Assembly (NCBI RefSeq): GCF_032229225.1
Contig: NZ_CP135076.1
Span: 1,593,001-1,657,000 of the forward strand
From: Stakelama saccharophila
Lineage (GTDB): Bacteria; Pseudomonadota; Alphaproteobacteria; Sphingomonadales; Sphingomonadaceae
DNA length: 64,000 nucleotides
Direction: 5' to 3'
In this document: positions 34,326 to 46,135 of the stretch, piece after piece
Layout: every line of letters begins with the position of its first letter
Numbering within the stretch: the first letter of the stretch is position 1
Program-made: the position numbers and the translations under genes
Notes under the pieces: generated by a model
Told to the model about the DNA's origin: nothing
The model's database searches: none
Seen by the model: the letters and a program-made list of their open reading frames with translations, nothing else

Positions 34326-36476
34326 ATGCGGATGCTGCGCGGAATGTGCCTTTGGCTGCTGGCGGCGATGGTGCTGGCGCCGGTGGCCCGAGCCGAGGAC
34401 GGATACCGGCTCTGGCTGCGCTATGACGCACTGAGCGCGCAGCGGGCGGGTGCGGTTGCGCAGCGCGCCGCGAGCATCACCGGGCCGGACCGCCCCTCTG
34501 CGGTGGTCGCATCGGCGATCAGCGAGCTTCAGCGCGGGCTGGGCGGAATGCTGGCGCGCGAAATCCCGGCGGGGACGCAAATTTCCGCCGGAACGGTGAT
34601 TCTCGCCAACCCATCGGTGCAGGCGCGCCTCGGCATCGACCTGCCGCTTTCCGACCTGGGAGCCGAAGGATATCTGCTGCGCAGCATGACGCTGGACGGA
34701 AAACCCGTCACCGTGGTCGCGGCGAATGGCGATGCCGGCCTTCTATACGGTGCCTTCGCGCTTCTCGAACATATCCAGCGCGGACTTCCGATCGACGAAA
34801 TGAACATGCGATCGGCGCCGAAGCTGCAACTTCGCGTGCTCGACCATTGGGATAATCTCGACGGGTCGGTGGAGCGCGGCTATGCCGGGCAGTCGATCTG
34901 GAACTGGTGGACGCTGCCCGAGCATGTCGATCCGCGGCTGGTCGATTACGCCCGCGCCAACGCTTCGATCGGCATCAACGGTGCGGTACTCAACAACGTC
35001 AATGCCAGCGCACTGAGCCTGACGCCACGCTACATCGCAAAGGCGGCGGCGATCGCGGACACCCTGCGCCCCTGGGGGATGAAGGTCTATCTGTCGGCGC
35101 GCTTTTCCGCGCCGATCGAGCTGGGCGGGCTCGACACCGCTGACCCGCTCGACCCGGAGGTGGCCGCCTGGTGGAAGGCGAAGGCGGACGAGATCTACGC
35201 AAGCATCCCCGATTTCGGCGGGTTCCTGGTGAAGGCGAATTCCGAAGGGCAGCCGGGGCCGCAGGATTATCACCGCAGCCATGCCGAGGGTGCGAACATG
35301 CTGGCAGCGGCGGTGGCACCGCATGGCGGCATCGTGATGTGGCGCGCCTTCGTCTATTCGGCCGAGGACGCGACCGACCGGGCGAAACAGGCCTATGCCG
35401 AGTTCAAGCCGCTGGACGGCACGTTCGCGGACAATGTGCTGTTGCAGGTGAAGAACGGGCCGATCGATTTCCAGCCGCGAGAGCCGTTCCACCCGCTGTT
35501 CGGCGCGATGCCGGAAACGCCGCTGATGATGGAATTCCAGATCACCAAGGAATATCTGGGGCAGGCCACGCACCTCGTCTATCTCGGTCCGTTATGGGAA
35601 GAGGTGCTGGAGGCGGACACCCGCCGGCACGGTGAGGGGGCGACCGTCGCCAAGGTGATCGAGGGGCGGTACGGCGCACACAAGCTGACCGGCATGGCCG
35701 GCGTCGCCAATATCGGCGACGATCGCGATTGGACGGGATCGACGTTTAACCAGGCCAACTGGTTCGCGTTCGGCCGGATGGCCTGGAACCCGCAAAGCTC
35801 GGCGCGCAACATCGCGGTCGAATGGGCGGAACTGACTTTCGGCCCGCGCGACGACGTGACGCGCACCGTGCTCGACATGATGATGACCTCGCGCGAGGCG
35901 GTGGTGAACTATATGACGCCGCTGGGTCTGGCGCACCAGATGGCGACGGGGCATCATTACGGACCGGGACCGTGGGTCAGCGATCTCGGCCGGCCGGAAT
36001 GGAATCCGGCTTATTACAACCGCGCGGATAAAGACGGCATCGGCTTCGACCGCACGGCGAGCGGCAGCAACGCGATCGCACAATATGCGCCGCCGGTCGC
36101 GAAAGAGTTCGGCGATCTCGCCGCCGTGCCCGACCGGGACCTGCTATGGTTTCACCATCTGGCCTGGGACTACCGGATGCGATCGGGCGAGACGCTGTGG
36201 CAATCGCTGCTCGATCATTATCAGACCGGTGTCGAACAGGTGCAGGCGATGGAGCGGCAGTGGCAGTCGCTGAAGGGCGACATCGACCCGCGCCGCTTCG
36301 CCAAGACGGCCGATTTCCTGCGCATTCAGGAAAAGGAAGCGAAATGGTGGCGCGACGCCTCGGTGCTGTATTGGGAAAGCGTGTCGGGCAAGCGGGCGCC
36401 GGAAGGATATCCGGAACCGGCGCATGATCTGGACTATTACAAGGCGCTGCGCTTTCCCAACGCGCCGGGGCATTAG
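34326..36476 (+). CDS. GH67 alpha-glucuronidase, exported
   Basis: 716 residues with signal MRMLRGMCLWLLAAMVLAPVARA; ribosome site GGGAGAGG. The GH67 hallmark DHWDNLDGSVERGYAGQSIW is followed by GFLVKANSEGQPGP (acid/base Glu) and the catalytic carboxylate region FKPLDG...NVLLQVKNGPIDFQPREP. The C-terminal helical domain includes WVSDLGRPEWNPAYYNRAD. It removes 4-O-methyl-glucuronic acid from the non-reducing end of xylo-oligosaccharides, needed to finish glucuronoxylan breakdown. The signal peptide places it in the periplasm, whereas many GH67 enzymes are cytoplasmic. Confidence 0.93.
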   Translation: MRMLRGMCLWLLAAMVLAPVARAEDGYRLWLRYDALSAQRAGAVAQRAASITGPDRPSAVVASAISELQRGLGGMLAREIPAGTQISAGTVILANPSVQARLGIDLPLSDLGAEGYLLRSMTLDGKPVTVVAANGDAGLLYGAFALLEHIQRGLPIDEMNMRSAPKLQLRVLDHWDNLDGSVERGYAGQSIWNWWTLPEHVDPRLVDYARANASIGINGAVLNNVNASALSLTPRYIAKAAAIADTLRPWGMKVYLSARFSAPIELGGLDTADPLDPEVAAWWKAKADEIYASIPDFGGFLVKANSEGQPGPQDYHRSHAEGANMLAAAVAPHGGIVMWRAFVYSAEDATDRAKQAYAEFKPLDGTFADNVLLQVKNGPIDFQPREPFHPLFGAMPETPLMMEFQITKEYLGQATHLVYLGPLWEEVLEADTRRHGEGATVAKVIEGRYGAHKLTGMAGVANIGDDRDWTGSTFNQANWFAFGRMAWNPQSSARNIAVEWAELTFGPRDDVTRTVLDMMMTSREAVVNYMTPLGLAHQMATGHHYGPGPWVSDLGRPEWNPAYYNRADKDGIGFDRTASGSNAIAQYAPPVAKEFGDLAAVPDRDLLWFHHLAWDYRMRSGETLWQSLLDHYQTGVEQVQAMERQWQSLKGDIDPRRFAKTADFLRIQEKEAKWWRDASVLYWESVSGKRAPEGYPEPAHDLDYYKALRFPNAPGH

Positions 36477-36575
36477 AGCGTTTCCCGGTCAGGTTGGATC
36501 ATCCTTCTTTTGCTTGCAGGAACACGAATCCACGACGCCGGGAATATCCCAAAGGAGACTTCGACCAACTTTAAC

Positions 36576-36666
36576 CGTCATGCTGAACTCGTTTCGGCAT
36601 CCGTCTTTCGTCTTGCTCCGCTCGTGCTTGTTGATCGGTGGACCCTGAAACAAGCTCAGGGTGACG
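36576..36666. repeat. REPIN-like doublet
   Basis: ATGCTGAACTCGTTTCGGCAT (36580-36600) and CCTGAAACAAGCTCAGG (36644-36660), each flanked by CGTC or GACG on the outside and GGA/TCC-type bases on the inside. Same layout as 7431-7513 and 11016-11107. Confidence 0.55.
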
Positions 36667-36731
36667 AGCGGCGTTTAGAACTGATCGAATTCACCTCTAT
36701 AGCTTCAAGCGACACTGCTCGCTGCTCCGGA

Positions 36732-36750
36732 CCCCGGATCAAATCCGGGG
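36732..36750. repeat. REP-like palindrome
   Basis: A perfect 8-bp stem, CCCCGGAT / ATCCGGGG, with loop CAA, followed by GGCGACGG. A single-copy relative of the doublet units. Confidence 0.6.
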
Positions 36751-36815
36751 GCGACGGAAGAAATGAGGTCGTTCCGTTCAGCGAGATTCGTATCAGAACA
36801 CGAGCAGCACCCACG

Positions 36816-36847
36816 AAAAAGGCCGGCGCGCGAGTGGCGCGCCGGCC
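36816..36847 (-). terminator. Rho-independent terminator of the dehydrogenase operon
   Basis: An 11-bp perfect stem GGCCGGCGCGC / GCGCGCCGGCC with a 5-base loop. On the minus strand it is followed by TTTTTCG. It lies 22 bp after the stop at 36869. Confidence 0.85.
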
Positions 36848-36868
36848 TGGTCCCCGCGACAGGCTCGC

Positions 36869-38431
36869 TTATTCGGACTCGCCGTCGACAATGCGCGGCA
36901 GGTGGAGCGGATTGTCGTGCTTCACCGCCTTGGGCAGCAGCGCGTCGGGCAGGTCCTGATAGCAGACAGGGCGCAGGAAGCGTTCGATCGCCGCCGTGCC
37001 GACCGAAGTCGTGCGCGGATCGGAGGTGGCGGGGAAGGGGCCGCCGTGAACCATGGCGTAGCTTACCTCGACACCCGTGGGCCATGCGTTGGCAAGGATG
37101 CGGCCGGCCTTGCGTTCCAGGATCGGCACCAACTTCTTCGCCGTCTCGTGATCGCCTTCGTCGATCTGCAGCGTGGCGGTGAGCTGGCCTTCCATGCCTT
37201 CGAGCACCTGGGCGACCTGGTCGAAGTCGGTGCAGCGCACGATGATCGAGGCCGCGCCGAACACTTCGTGCGCCAACTCGGGGTTGCGAATGAACGCCTC
37301 GCCCGTCGTCTCGAACAGCGCCGCCCGGCCACGGTTGCACCCCGTCCCTTCGGCCCCGCGGGCGAGGGTTTTCACGTCGCTCTGCCCCGAAAGTTTCTGC
37401 ACGCCCTGGTCATAATTCTTGTGGATCCCGCCCGTCAGCATGACCTGCGGCTGCGCTTCCTCCAGCGCCTTGGCGGCGGTGTCGGCGAACGCATCGAGAT
37501 CGGGCCCGTCGAGCGCGACGACGACGCCTGGATTGGTGCAGAACTGGCCTGAACCCAGCGTCAGCGATCCGACATAGGCCTTGCCCAGATCCTTGCCGCG
37601 TGCCTTCAGCGCTTCGGGGAAGAGGATGACCGGGTTGATGCTCGACATCTCCGCATAGACCGGGATCGGCTCGGGGCGCTTCTGCGCGATCTCGACCAGT
37701 GCCAGGCCGCCGCCGCGCGAACCGGTAAAGCCCACGGCCTTGATGCGCGGATCCTTGACCAGTGCGGCGCCGAGATCGTTCGACGTACCCTGCACCAGCG
37801 AGAACACGCCTTCGTGCAGCCCGCATTTCTTCACCGCACTCTGAATGGCGCGGCCGACCAGCACCGAGGTGCCGGGATGCGCGGGATGGCCCTTGCACAC
37901 CACCGGGCAACCGGCGGCGAGCGCCGAGGCGGTATCGCCACCCGCGACAGAGAAAGCGAGCGGGAAGTTGGACGCGCCGAACACGGCGACGGGGCCAATG
38001 GCGATGCGGCGCTGACGAAGGTCGGCGCGCGGCATCGGCTGGCGATCGGGCATGGCGTTGTCGACCACGACATTGGCCCAGCGGCCCTGACGCAGCAGCT
38101 TCGCGAACAGCCGGAGCTGCCCGCAGGTCCGGCCGCGCTCGCCGGTCAGGCGTGCCTCGGGCAGGCCGCTTTCGGCCACCGCGCGTTCGACAAGGCCGTC
38201 CGTCCCCTCGATCTCCGCCGCAATGGTCTCCAGAAACGTCGCGCGATCTTCCGGGTCGGTTTCGCGGTAGCTGTCGAACGCATCCGCTGCGAGCTTACAG
38301 GCCTCGGCCACGTGATCCGTGGTCGAGACCGCGAAATCAGTGTCGAGGGCTTCGTCGGTCGAGGGATCGATCGCCCGGAACGTCTCGTCGGTCGTGAGAG
38401 CGCGCGATCCGATGAGGAAGCTTCCATCCAT
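36869..38431 (-). CDS. xylA: 2-oxoglutarate (alpha-ketoglutaric) semialdehyde dehydrogenase
   Basis: 520 residues from ATG 38429-38431 (ribosome site CGGAGATTG). Aldehyde dehydrogenase superfamily: NAD loop FTGSRGGG (235-242), general base Glu261 in [10 protein letters not shown] and nucleophile Cys298 in [10 protein letters not shown]. The N-terminus and the [20 protein letters not shown] stretch match the KGSADH group of pentose-acid pathways. It oxidises 2-oxoglutarate semialdehyde to 2-oxoglutarate, the last step shared by the arabinose and xylose routes here. The only such gene in the window, 25 bp after a GH3 gene. The symbol follows Caulobacter xylXABCD usage and does not mean xylose isomerase. 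Confidence 0.9.
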   Translation of the reverse strand: MDGSFLIGSRALTTDETFRAIDPSTDEALDTDFAVSTTDHVAEACKLAADAFDSYRETDPEDRATFLETIAAEIEGTDGLVERAVAESGLPEARLTGERGRTCGQLRLFAKLLRQGRWANVVVDNAMPDRQPMPRADLRQRRIAIGPVAVFGASNFPLAFSVAGGDTASALAAGCPVVCKGHPAHPGTSVLVGRAIQSAVKKCGLHEGVFSLVQGTSNDLGAALVKDPRIKAVGFTGSRGGGLALVEIAQKRPEPIPVYAEMSSINPVILFPEALKARGKDLGKAYVGSLTLGSGQFCTNPGVVVALDGPDLDAFADTAAKALEEAQPQVMLTGGIHKNYDQGVQKLSGQSDVKTLARGAEGTGCNRGRAALFETTGEAFIRNPELAHEVFGAASIIVRCTDFDQVAQVLEGMEGQLTATLQIDEGDHETAKKLVPILERKAGRILANAWPTGVEVSYAMVHGGPFPATSDPRTTSVGTAAIERFLRPVCYQDLPDALLPKAVKHDNPLHLPRIVDGESE

Positions 38432-38456
38432 GAGTTCAATCTCCGTTAAATCGTGG

Positions 38457-40910
<2,454 letters not shown>

Positions 40911-40968
40911 CCGGCTTCTCTCCTGTTAACCGACTCCGGCGTTTCGCGCCTTACCATAATCATATGTC

Positions 40969-40984
40969 CTGAGAGCGCTATCAT
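40969..40984 (-). promoter_or_regulatory. LacI-type operator before GH3/dehydrogenase operon
   Basis: CTGAGAGCGCTATCAT, three mismatches from the perfect palindrome, between the GH10 stop and the GH3 start. It marks a separate promoter for the downstream pair. Confidence 0.6.
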
Positions 40985-40997
40985 TTCACGCGAGAAT

Positions 40998-42203
40998 TCA
41001 GGATCTGGCTTGCCGAGGCCGCGCGAAAGCGTCGGCGATCGCGCCGCGTAGCGGCTTGACCCGGAAGCTGGCGTCATAGGGGCAGGGGCGCTTGGGGCGA
41101 CCATCGGCGCGGGGGTCCCGATTCTGCAGCCAGCTATATTTGTCGCACATCCCCCAGACGAGGACGTCGCGGAGCTGCGGATAGGCGAACATCACGTCCA
41201 GATAGGCGTGTGCATAATCGGCCATCGCACGATCCCGCGCGGTGACATCGGCGGGAAGGGCATCGCCGCGCACGTCCAGTTCGGTGATCACGAGGTCATA
41301 GCCCATGCCCGTCACCCGATCGAGAAAGTCCCGCCATTCGGGCGTGTAGTCCGCTGCAAGCTGGTCGACCGGCCGATCTTCGAAGATGCCGATATGCGAT
41401 TGTACGCCCAGGACATCGACCGGCACCCCGCGGTCCCGAAAACCCTTCAGCAGCTTCAGCACGCCCGCGCGATGTTCGGCGTTGTCCGGCTCCCAGCTCA
41501 TATAGTCGTTATAGACGAGCTGCGCGTCGGGGCTTTCCTCGCGCGCGGTGCGAAAGGCGAGGTCGAGCGTCGCCTCCGCGCTGCCGATCGCATCGGACAG
41601 GGCAGTGGTGTAGAGCGTACCGTCTTGATTGCTGACGGCTTCGTTGACGACATCCCAGCTATGGATCCGGTCCTTGTAGCGGCCCATCACGGTGCGGATA
41701 TGCTCGATCAGGAGCCGCTTGCCTTCGGCTTTCGGGTCCGGACCGAAGTCGTGATTGCGTTCCCAGGCAGGCATCCATTTCGGTTGGTGCCACAACAGAT
41801 TATGGCCGCGTACCGCGAGGCCTTGCCGGGTGGCATAGTCCATCATGGCGTCGAACCGATCGAAGTCGAAGGTCGTCGCGCTGGGGCGGACCGCCTGCCA
41901 CTTCATCTCGTTCTCGGGCACCAGGATGCCGCAATCGCGTTCCAGCAGCGCGGCATAATCCGGATTGGCGAACGATCCGGCGTCGGCGCCCGGCGGGCTC
42001 CACGCATAAGCCGAGCCGAAGCGCATGTTGCGCTTGCGCGCGGCCTGGTTGAGCGATGCCGTGGGAGTCGGCGCGGGCCCAGGGGATCGCGTGGGGCTGG
42101 GGGCCGCCGGCGTCGCCATGCCGCCGCCGCCGCCGCTGCAAGCGCCGGCGGCAAGCCCGATCAGCGCGGCAAGTCCTTCGCGGCGGGTCCAGTTCCGTTT
42201 CAT
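40998..42203 (-). CDS. GH10 endo-1,4-beta-xylanase lipoprotein
   Basis: 401 residues from ATG 42201-42203. N-terminal arginine pair MKRNWTRREG, then ALIGLAAGAC with lipobox Cys22, a Gly and Pro/Thr-rich spacer (25-50), and the catalytic barrel. Acid/base Glu188 in WDVVNEAVS, nucleophile Glu308 in VITELDVRG, plus VRGHNLLWHQPKW. It cuts the xylan backbone at or near the cell surface. It is 53 bp after the GH3 xylosidase gene on the same strand and probably co-transcribed. Confidence 0.93.
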   Translation of the reverse strand: MKRNWTRREGLAALIGLAAGACSGGGGGMATPAAPSPTRSPGPAPTPTASLNQAARKRNMRFGSAYAWSPPGADAGSFANPDYAALLERDCGILVPENEMKWQAVRPSATTFDFDRFDAMMDYATRQGLAVRGHNLLWHQPKWMPAWERNHDFGPDPKAEGKRLLIEHIRTVMGRYKDRIHSWDVVNEAVSNQDGTLYTTALSDAIGSAEATLDLAFRTAREESPDAQLVYNDYMSWEPDNAEHRAGVLKLLKGFRDRGVPVDVLGVQSHIGIFEDRPVDQLAADYTPEWRDFLDRVTGMGYDLVITELDVRGDALPADVTARDRAMADYAHAYLDVMFAYPQLRDVLVWGMCDKYSWLQNRDPRADGRPKRPCPYDASFRVKPLRGAIADAFARPRQARS

Positions 42204-42256
42204 CGCATTCTCCCGGAAGGTGGTCGATGACAGACGATACGAGGTGGTGCCGGCTT

Positions 42257-44662
42257 TCAGCCCGTCACGGTCAGCGTCGCTTCTTTCAGGTCGACCGAGT
42301 CCGATCCGGTCATGATCGTGAAGTCGCCGGGTTCGACCACCCGGTCCATATCGATGTTCCACAATTCCAGATCATGCGGCGTCAGGGTGAAGGTGACGGT
42401 GCGCTTCTCGCCCGGCTTCAGCGTCACCCGGCGGAACCCGCGCAGTTTCTTCACCGGTTGCGTCACCGAACTGACCTGATCGCGGATATAGAGCTGCACC
42501 ACCTCGTCGCCGGTACGGTCGCTGGTATTGGTGATGTCGACCGCCACGTCGACCGAGCCGCCGACGCCGATCGTCTGTTGCGACAGGCGGGGCGCGGAGA
42601 GTGCGAAGGTCGAATAGCTGAGCCCGTAGCCGAAGGGAAAGAGCGGCTTTTCGCTGGAGAACAGATAGCCGCGATGCGCCGACGGCTTGTGATCGTAATA
42701 GATCGGCAACTGGCCGACACTGCGCGCGATCGTGACCGGCAGCTTGCCGCCCGGATTGGCGTCGCCGAACAGGATGTCAGCCATCGCATTGCCGCCCTGC
42801 TCGCCGAGATACCAGCCCTCGACCAGCGCGTTCGCTTCGTCGGCGACCTTTTCGGTGGCGAGCGGCTTGCCGTTGATCAGCACCACGGTGATGGGTTTGC
42901 CGAGCGCCTTCAGGGCGTCGAACAGTTCCTGCTGCTGCCCCACCATCTTCAGATCGGTGCGGTCGCCCAGATGGCTGTCGGCCCAGCCTTCGCGGCTGGT
43001 CTGCTCATTGCCGCCGATGCACAGGACGATGCGGTCGACGCCGCGCGCGGCTTCCACCGCCTCCTGGATCAGGCGGCGGTTCTCGGCCGGATCGGCCAGT
43101 TCGACCTTGTCCGCCCACCAGTCGTCGTTCCTGGTGATCTTCACGCCCTTGGCGAAGACGATATCGGCCTTGTCGCCGGCCTTCGCCCTGATGCCGTCAA
43201 GGATGGAGACGGTGTGCGGCGGGATGCCGTAATAACCGCCCAGCCGCGCGACATTCGCATTGGGGCCGATGACGGCGATCTTTCCCTCGGGCTTCAGCGG
43301 CAGCATGCCGTCATTCTTCAGAAGGACGACGGACTTCTGCGCGGCGGTGCGGGCAAGCGCGCGCGCCTCTGCGTTGTTGGTGATTGCAACCGCCGCCTCC
43401 GGATCGGCATAGGGATGCTCGAACAGACCGGCGCGGAATTTCAGCGCCAGCATCTTGCGCACCGCCTCGTCGACCTGCGACTGCCGCACCTTGCCCTGGC
43501 GGACCATGTCGACCAGCAACCGATAGGCCTCGCCATCGGGCAGATCGCTGTCGACGCCGGCGTCGAGCGCGAGCTTCGCCGCGTCCTCCAGGCTGCCGGC
43601 GACATGATGCAGGCGCATGAGCTGGGCGATGGCATCATAGTCGGAGACGATCGCCCCCTGGAATCCCCACTCGCCGCGCAAAACGTCCTGCAGCAGCCAT
43701 TTGTTGGCATGCGACGGCACACCGTCGATCTCGTTGTACGAGGCCATTACCGCCTCGATACCGGTACGCTTCACAACCTCTTCGAACGGCGGGAAAAAAT
43801 ATTCGCGCAATTCACGTTCGGAAATGGGGGCGGGGCCGACATTGTTGCCGCTCTGCGGCTGGCCGTGGCCGGTGAGGTGCTTGAGCGTGGCGAAAACCTT
43901 TCCGGGTTGAAGGGCGCGCTCGTGCCCCTTGCCCTGCAAGCCCTCGACCGCGGCGACGCCCATTTCGCCGACCAGATACGGATCCTCGCCGAAGGTTTCC
44001 TCGATCCGGCCCCAGCGCGGGTCGCGGGCGATGTCGACCACGGGCGACAGCGCCAGGCTGACGCCGCGGGCGCGGATCTCGCGCGCGGTCACGGCATTGA
44101 CGCGACGGACGAGATCGGGGTCCCAGGACGAGGCGAGGGCGATCGCCTGCGGAAAGCTGGTCGCGCCGAGCGCGGCATAGCCATGCAGCCCCTCTTCGTG
44201 GAACAGGATGGGGATGCCGAGGCGCGTCTTCGTCACCGCGTAACGCTGCATGGCGTTGACGAGCTTGATTGTCCGGCGAACATCGCGGCCGGGCAGCTCG
44301 CGCGGGCTGATCGGCCCCTTGGCGTCCGACGGGCGGGCGACCTGGCCGATATTGTGCGGGAAGACCTTCGCCATCTTTGCGGGATCGAACTGCAGGTCGT
44401 CGTCGAAGATCTTTTCCTTGCCGCCCCAGACCGTCATGATCTGGGCGACCTTTTCCTCCAGCGTCATGCGCGACAGCAGATCGTCGACCCGCGCCGCCAC
44501 GGGAGCGGATGCGTCCTTATAGAGCGGCGCCTGATGGCGTTCCGCCTGCGCGGCGGGAACGGGAGCGGTTGTTGCTACCGCTGCCGCGCCGGAGGCGGTC
44601 GTGACGAGTAGCGCGGACAGCGCGATGCGGGATAACAGGCAGTTATATTTCGAGTACGGCAT
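42257..44662 (-). CDS. GH3 beta-xylosidase/beta-glucosidase, exported
   Basis: 801 residues from ATG 44660-44662 (GGAGGGGAAAG upstream). Signal about 1-30. GH3 barrel with FHEEGLHGYAALGATSFPQ, KHLTGHG, and nucleophile Asp341 in AIVSDYDAI. The second domain starts near VVLLKNDGMLPL, and a fibronectin-III-like end (VTLKPGEKRTVTFTLTPHDLELW) follows. The EEGLHG version and length fit the xylosidase/BglX branch that trims xylo-oligosaccharides in the periplasm. It leads the GH3-GH10 operon, with a perfect LacI-type palindrome 58 bp upstream. Confidence 0.92.
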   Translation of the reverse strand: MPYSKYNCLLSRIALSALLVTTASGAAAVATTAPVPAAQAERHQAPLYKDASAPVAARVDDLLSRMTLEEKVAQIMTVWGGKEKIFDDDLQFDPAKMAKVFPHNIGQVARPSDAKGPISPRELPGRDVRRTIKLVNAMQRYAVTKTRLGIPILFHEEGLHGYAALGATSFPQAIALASSWDPDLVRRVNAVTAREIRARGVSLALSPVVDIARDPRWGRIEETFGEDPYLVGEMGVAAVEGLQGKGHERALQPGKVFATLKHLTGHGQPQSGNNVGPAPISERELREYFFPPFEEVVKRTGIEAVMASYNEIDGVPSHANKWLLQDVLRGEWGFQGAIVSDYDAIAQLMRLHHVAGSLEDAAKLALDAGVDSDLPDGEAYRLLVDMVRQGKVRQSQVDEAVRKMLALKFRAGLFEHPYADPEAAVAITNNAEARALARTAAQKSVVLLKNDGMLPLKPEGKIAVIGPNANVARLGGYYGIPPHTVSILDGIRAKAGDKADIVFAKGVKITRNDDWWADKVELADPAENRRLIQEAVEAARGVDRIVLCIGGNEQTSREGWADSHLGDRTDLKMVGQQQELFDALKALGKPITVVLINGKPLATEKVADEANALVEGWYLGEQGGNAMADILFGDANPGGKLPVTIARSVGQLPIYYDHKPSAHRGYLFSSEKPLFPFGYGLSYSTFALSAPRLSQQTIGVGGSVDVAVDITNTSDRTGDEVVQLYIRDQVSSVTQPVKKLRGFRRVTLKPGEKRTVTFTLTPHDLELWNIDMDRVVEPGDFTIMTGSDSVDLKEATLTVTG

Positions 44663-44719
44663 CTTTCCCCTCCCTCCCGGCATATTCCCGGATAATTCGG
44701 TCGCTAGCGACGACCATTA

Positions 44720-44735
44720 TTGATAGCGCTATCAA
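44720..44735. promoter_or_regulatory. Perfect LacI-type operator palindrome
   Basis: TTGATAGCGCTATCAA is a perfect 16-bp palindrome with the central CG typical of LacI-family sites. It lies between the divergent GH3 and lacI-type genes and is the reference for seven other copies. Confidence 0.8.
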
Positions 44736-44937
44736 TCTAGGCGGGAGCGGGCCTTGTCAATAGGGCCCGGCGAAGCGGCAGCCGGCCGCCGCCGCGGCGG
44801 GATGTTGGGGCGTTGGCATCCTGGAAAAATTCCAACGGATGCTGGACTAGCCGGGTATTGCTGATGCAAGGAAATAGTGCGCCGTCCGCCGAAACACGCA
44901 TCGGGCGGACGGCGACGCTATTTGAAGGAGCTGCACT

Positions 44938-46032
44938 ATGGCCACCTCGCCGCGCAAGCGCCGCAACGTCGCCGGGCGGCAGGGAACGGCGCCGACGATT
45001 TCCGATGTCGCCAAGCTGGCGGGCGTGTCGCCGATGACGGTGTCGCGCGTCATCAACGCCGATTCCAACGTACGCGAGACCACGCGCGAGGCGGTGAACG
45101 AAGCGATCGCGCGGTTGAACTATTCGCCCAATCCCGCCGCTCGCAGCCTGGCGGGCGCGGGACAGCGGCGGGTCGCGCTGCTCTACAGCAACCCGTCCGC
45201 CGCCTATTTGAGTGAATTCCTGGTCGGCAGCCTCGACCAGGCTAGCCGCAGCGACGTGCAGTTGATCGTCGAGAAATGCGATATTGGCGACCATGAGATC
45301 GAGGTGGCGGAGCATCTGATCAAGACCGGGATCGATGGCATGATCCTGCCGTCGCCATTGTGCGATTCGCCGGACCTGCTGCAGATCCTGATTGATGAGA
45401 AGGTTCCGGCCGTCTCGGTCGGCGCGGGGCGGCCGGTCGCGGAGCTTCACGCCGTCAGCATCGACGAGCAGGCGGCGGCCCGTGCGATGACGCGCCACCT
45501 CATCAACCTGGGCCATCAGCGGATCGGCTTCATCATCGGCAGCCCGAAGCAGACCGCCAGCGGCCAGCGGCTCGACGGATATCTGTCCGCGCTGGAGGAA
45601 GCGGGGATCGCGCGCGACGACAAGCTGATCGCACAGGGTTTCTTCTCCTATCGTTCCGGTCTCGATGCCGCCGAGACCTTGCTGGATCAGGAGGTGCCGC
45701 CCACGGCCATCTTCGCCAGCAACGACGACATGGCCGCAGCCTCGGTGGCGGTCGCCCACCGCAAGGGGATCGACGTGCCGGGGGACCTGACCGTGTGCGG
45801 CTTCGACGATACCGCGCTCGCAACGGCGATCTGGCCGGAATTGACGACCATCCATCAACCGATCGCCGACATGTCGCGCGCGGCGGTGGAACTGATCGTA
45901 TCGACGTTGCGGGCGAAGCCGAAAGCGCCGAAACAGGCGATCCGGCATCTTCAGGTCGATTATACGCTCGTCCGCCGCCAATCCGATGCGGCACCGCGCC
46001 GCCGGCCCGGAGGCCGTCTGCTGAGCGCGTAG
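44938..46032 (+). CDS. LacI family transcription regulator of the xylan/xylose locus
   Basis: 364 residues; AAGGAG 10 bp before ATG 44938. Helix-turn-helix at about 20-40 (TISDVAKLAGVSPMTVSRVIN), hinge LNYSPNPAARSLAG, then the periplasmic-binding-like effector domain (IGFIIGSPKQTASGQRLDGY, AIFASNDDMAAASVAVAHRKG, VCGFDDTALATAIWPELTTI). The MTVSRVIN recognition helix is standard for sites with a central CG. It is divergent from the GH3-GH10 operon and adjacent to xylD. It most likely represses the genes carrying the TTGATAGCGCTATCAA motif until a xylose-derived inducer binds. Confidence 0.93.
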   Translation: MATSPRKRRNVAGRQGTAPTISDVAKLAGVSPMTVSRVINADSNVRETTREAVNEAIARLNYSPNPAARSLAGAGQRRVALLYSNPSAAYLSEFLVGSLDQASRSDVQLIVEKCDIGDHEIEVAEHLIKTGIDGMILPSPLCDSPDLLQILIDEKVPAVSVGAGRPVAELHAVSIDEQAAARAMTRHLINLGHQRIGFIIGSPKQTASGQRLDGYLSALEEAGIARDDKLIAQGFFSYRSGLDAAETLLDQEVPPTAIFASNDDMAAASVAVAHRKGIDVPGDLTVCGFDDTALATAIWPELTTIHQPIADMSRAAVELIVSTLRAKPKAPKQAIRHLQVDYTLVRRQSDAAPRRRPGGRLLSA

Positions 46033-46070
46033 TTCGCCGGTGCGGCATAGCTTGCCAGGGCGCGGCGGTG

Positions 46071-46086
46071 TTGATAGCGCTCCCAT
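46071..46086 (+). promoter_or_regulatory. LacI-type operator before xylD
   Basis: TTGATAGCGCTCCCAT: the left half is perfect, the right half has mismatches. 50 bp before the xylD start. Confidence 0.6.
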
Positions 46087-46135
46087 GACGATCGCGCGGT
46101 GTGGGAGCGACCATGCCGCAAACCGGGAGAGATCC

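Larger units (their letters stand above)
36477..36815. other. Intergenic region with palindromic repeats
   Basis: About 340 bp between the convergent GH67 and dehydrogenase genes, with no credible gene. It contains a REPIN-like doublet (36576-36666) and a separate perfect palindrome, CCCCGGAT-CAA-ATCCGGGG (36732-36750), before the terminator of the opposite strand. Confidence 0.6.

Noticed and set aside
46040-46135. Earlier starts for xylonate dehydratase (46040 or ATG 46085)
   Set aside because: The extra residues match nothing in the family and would place the operator inside the coding region; GTG 46136 has GGGAGAG and gives the family length.
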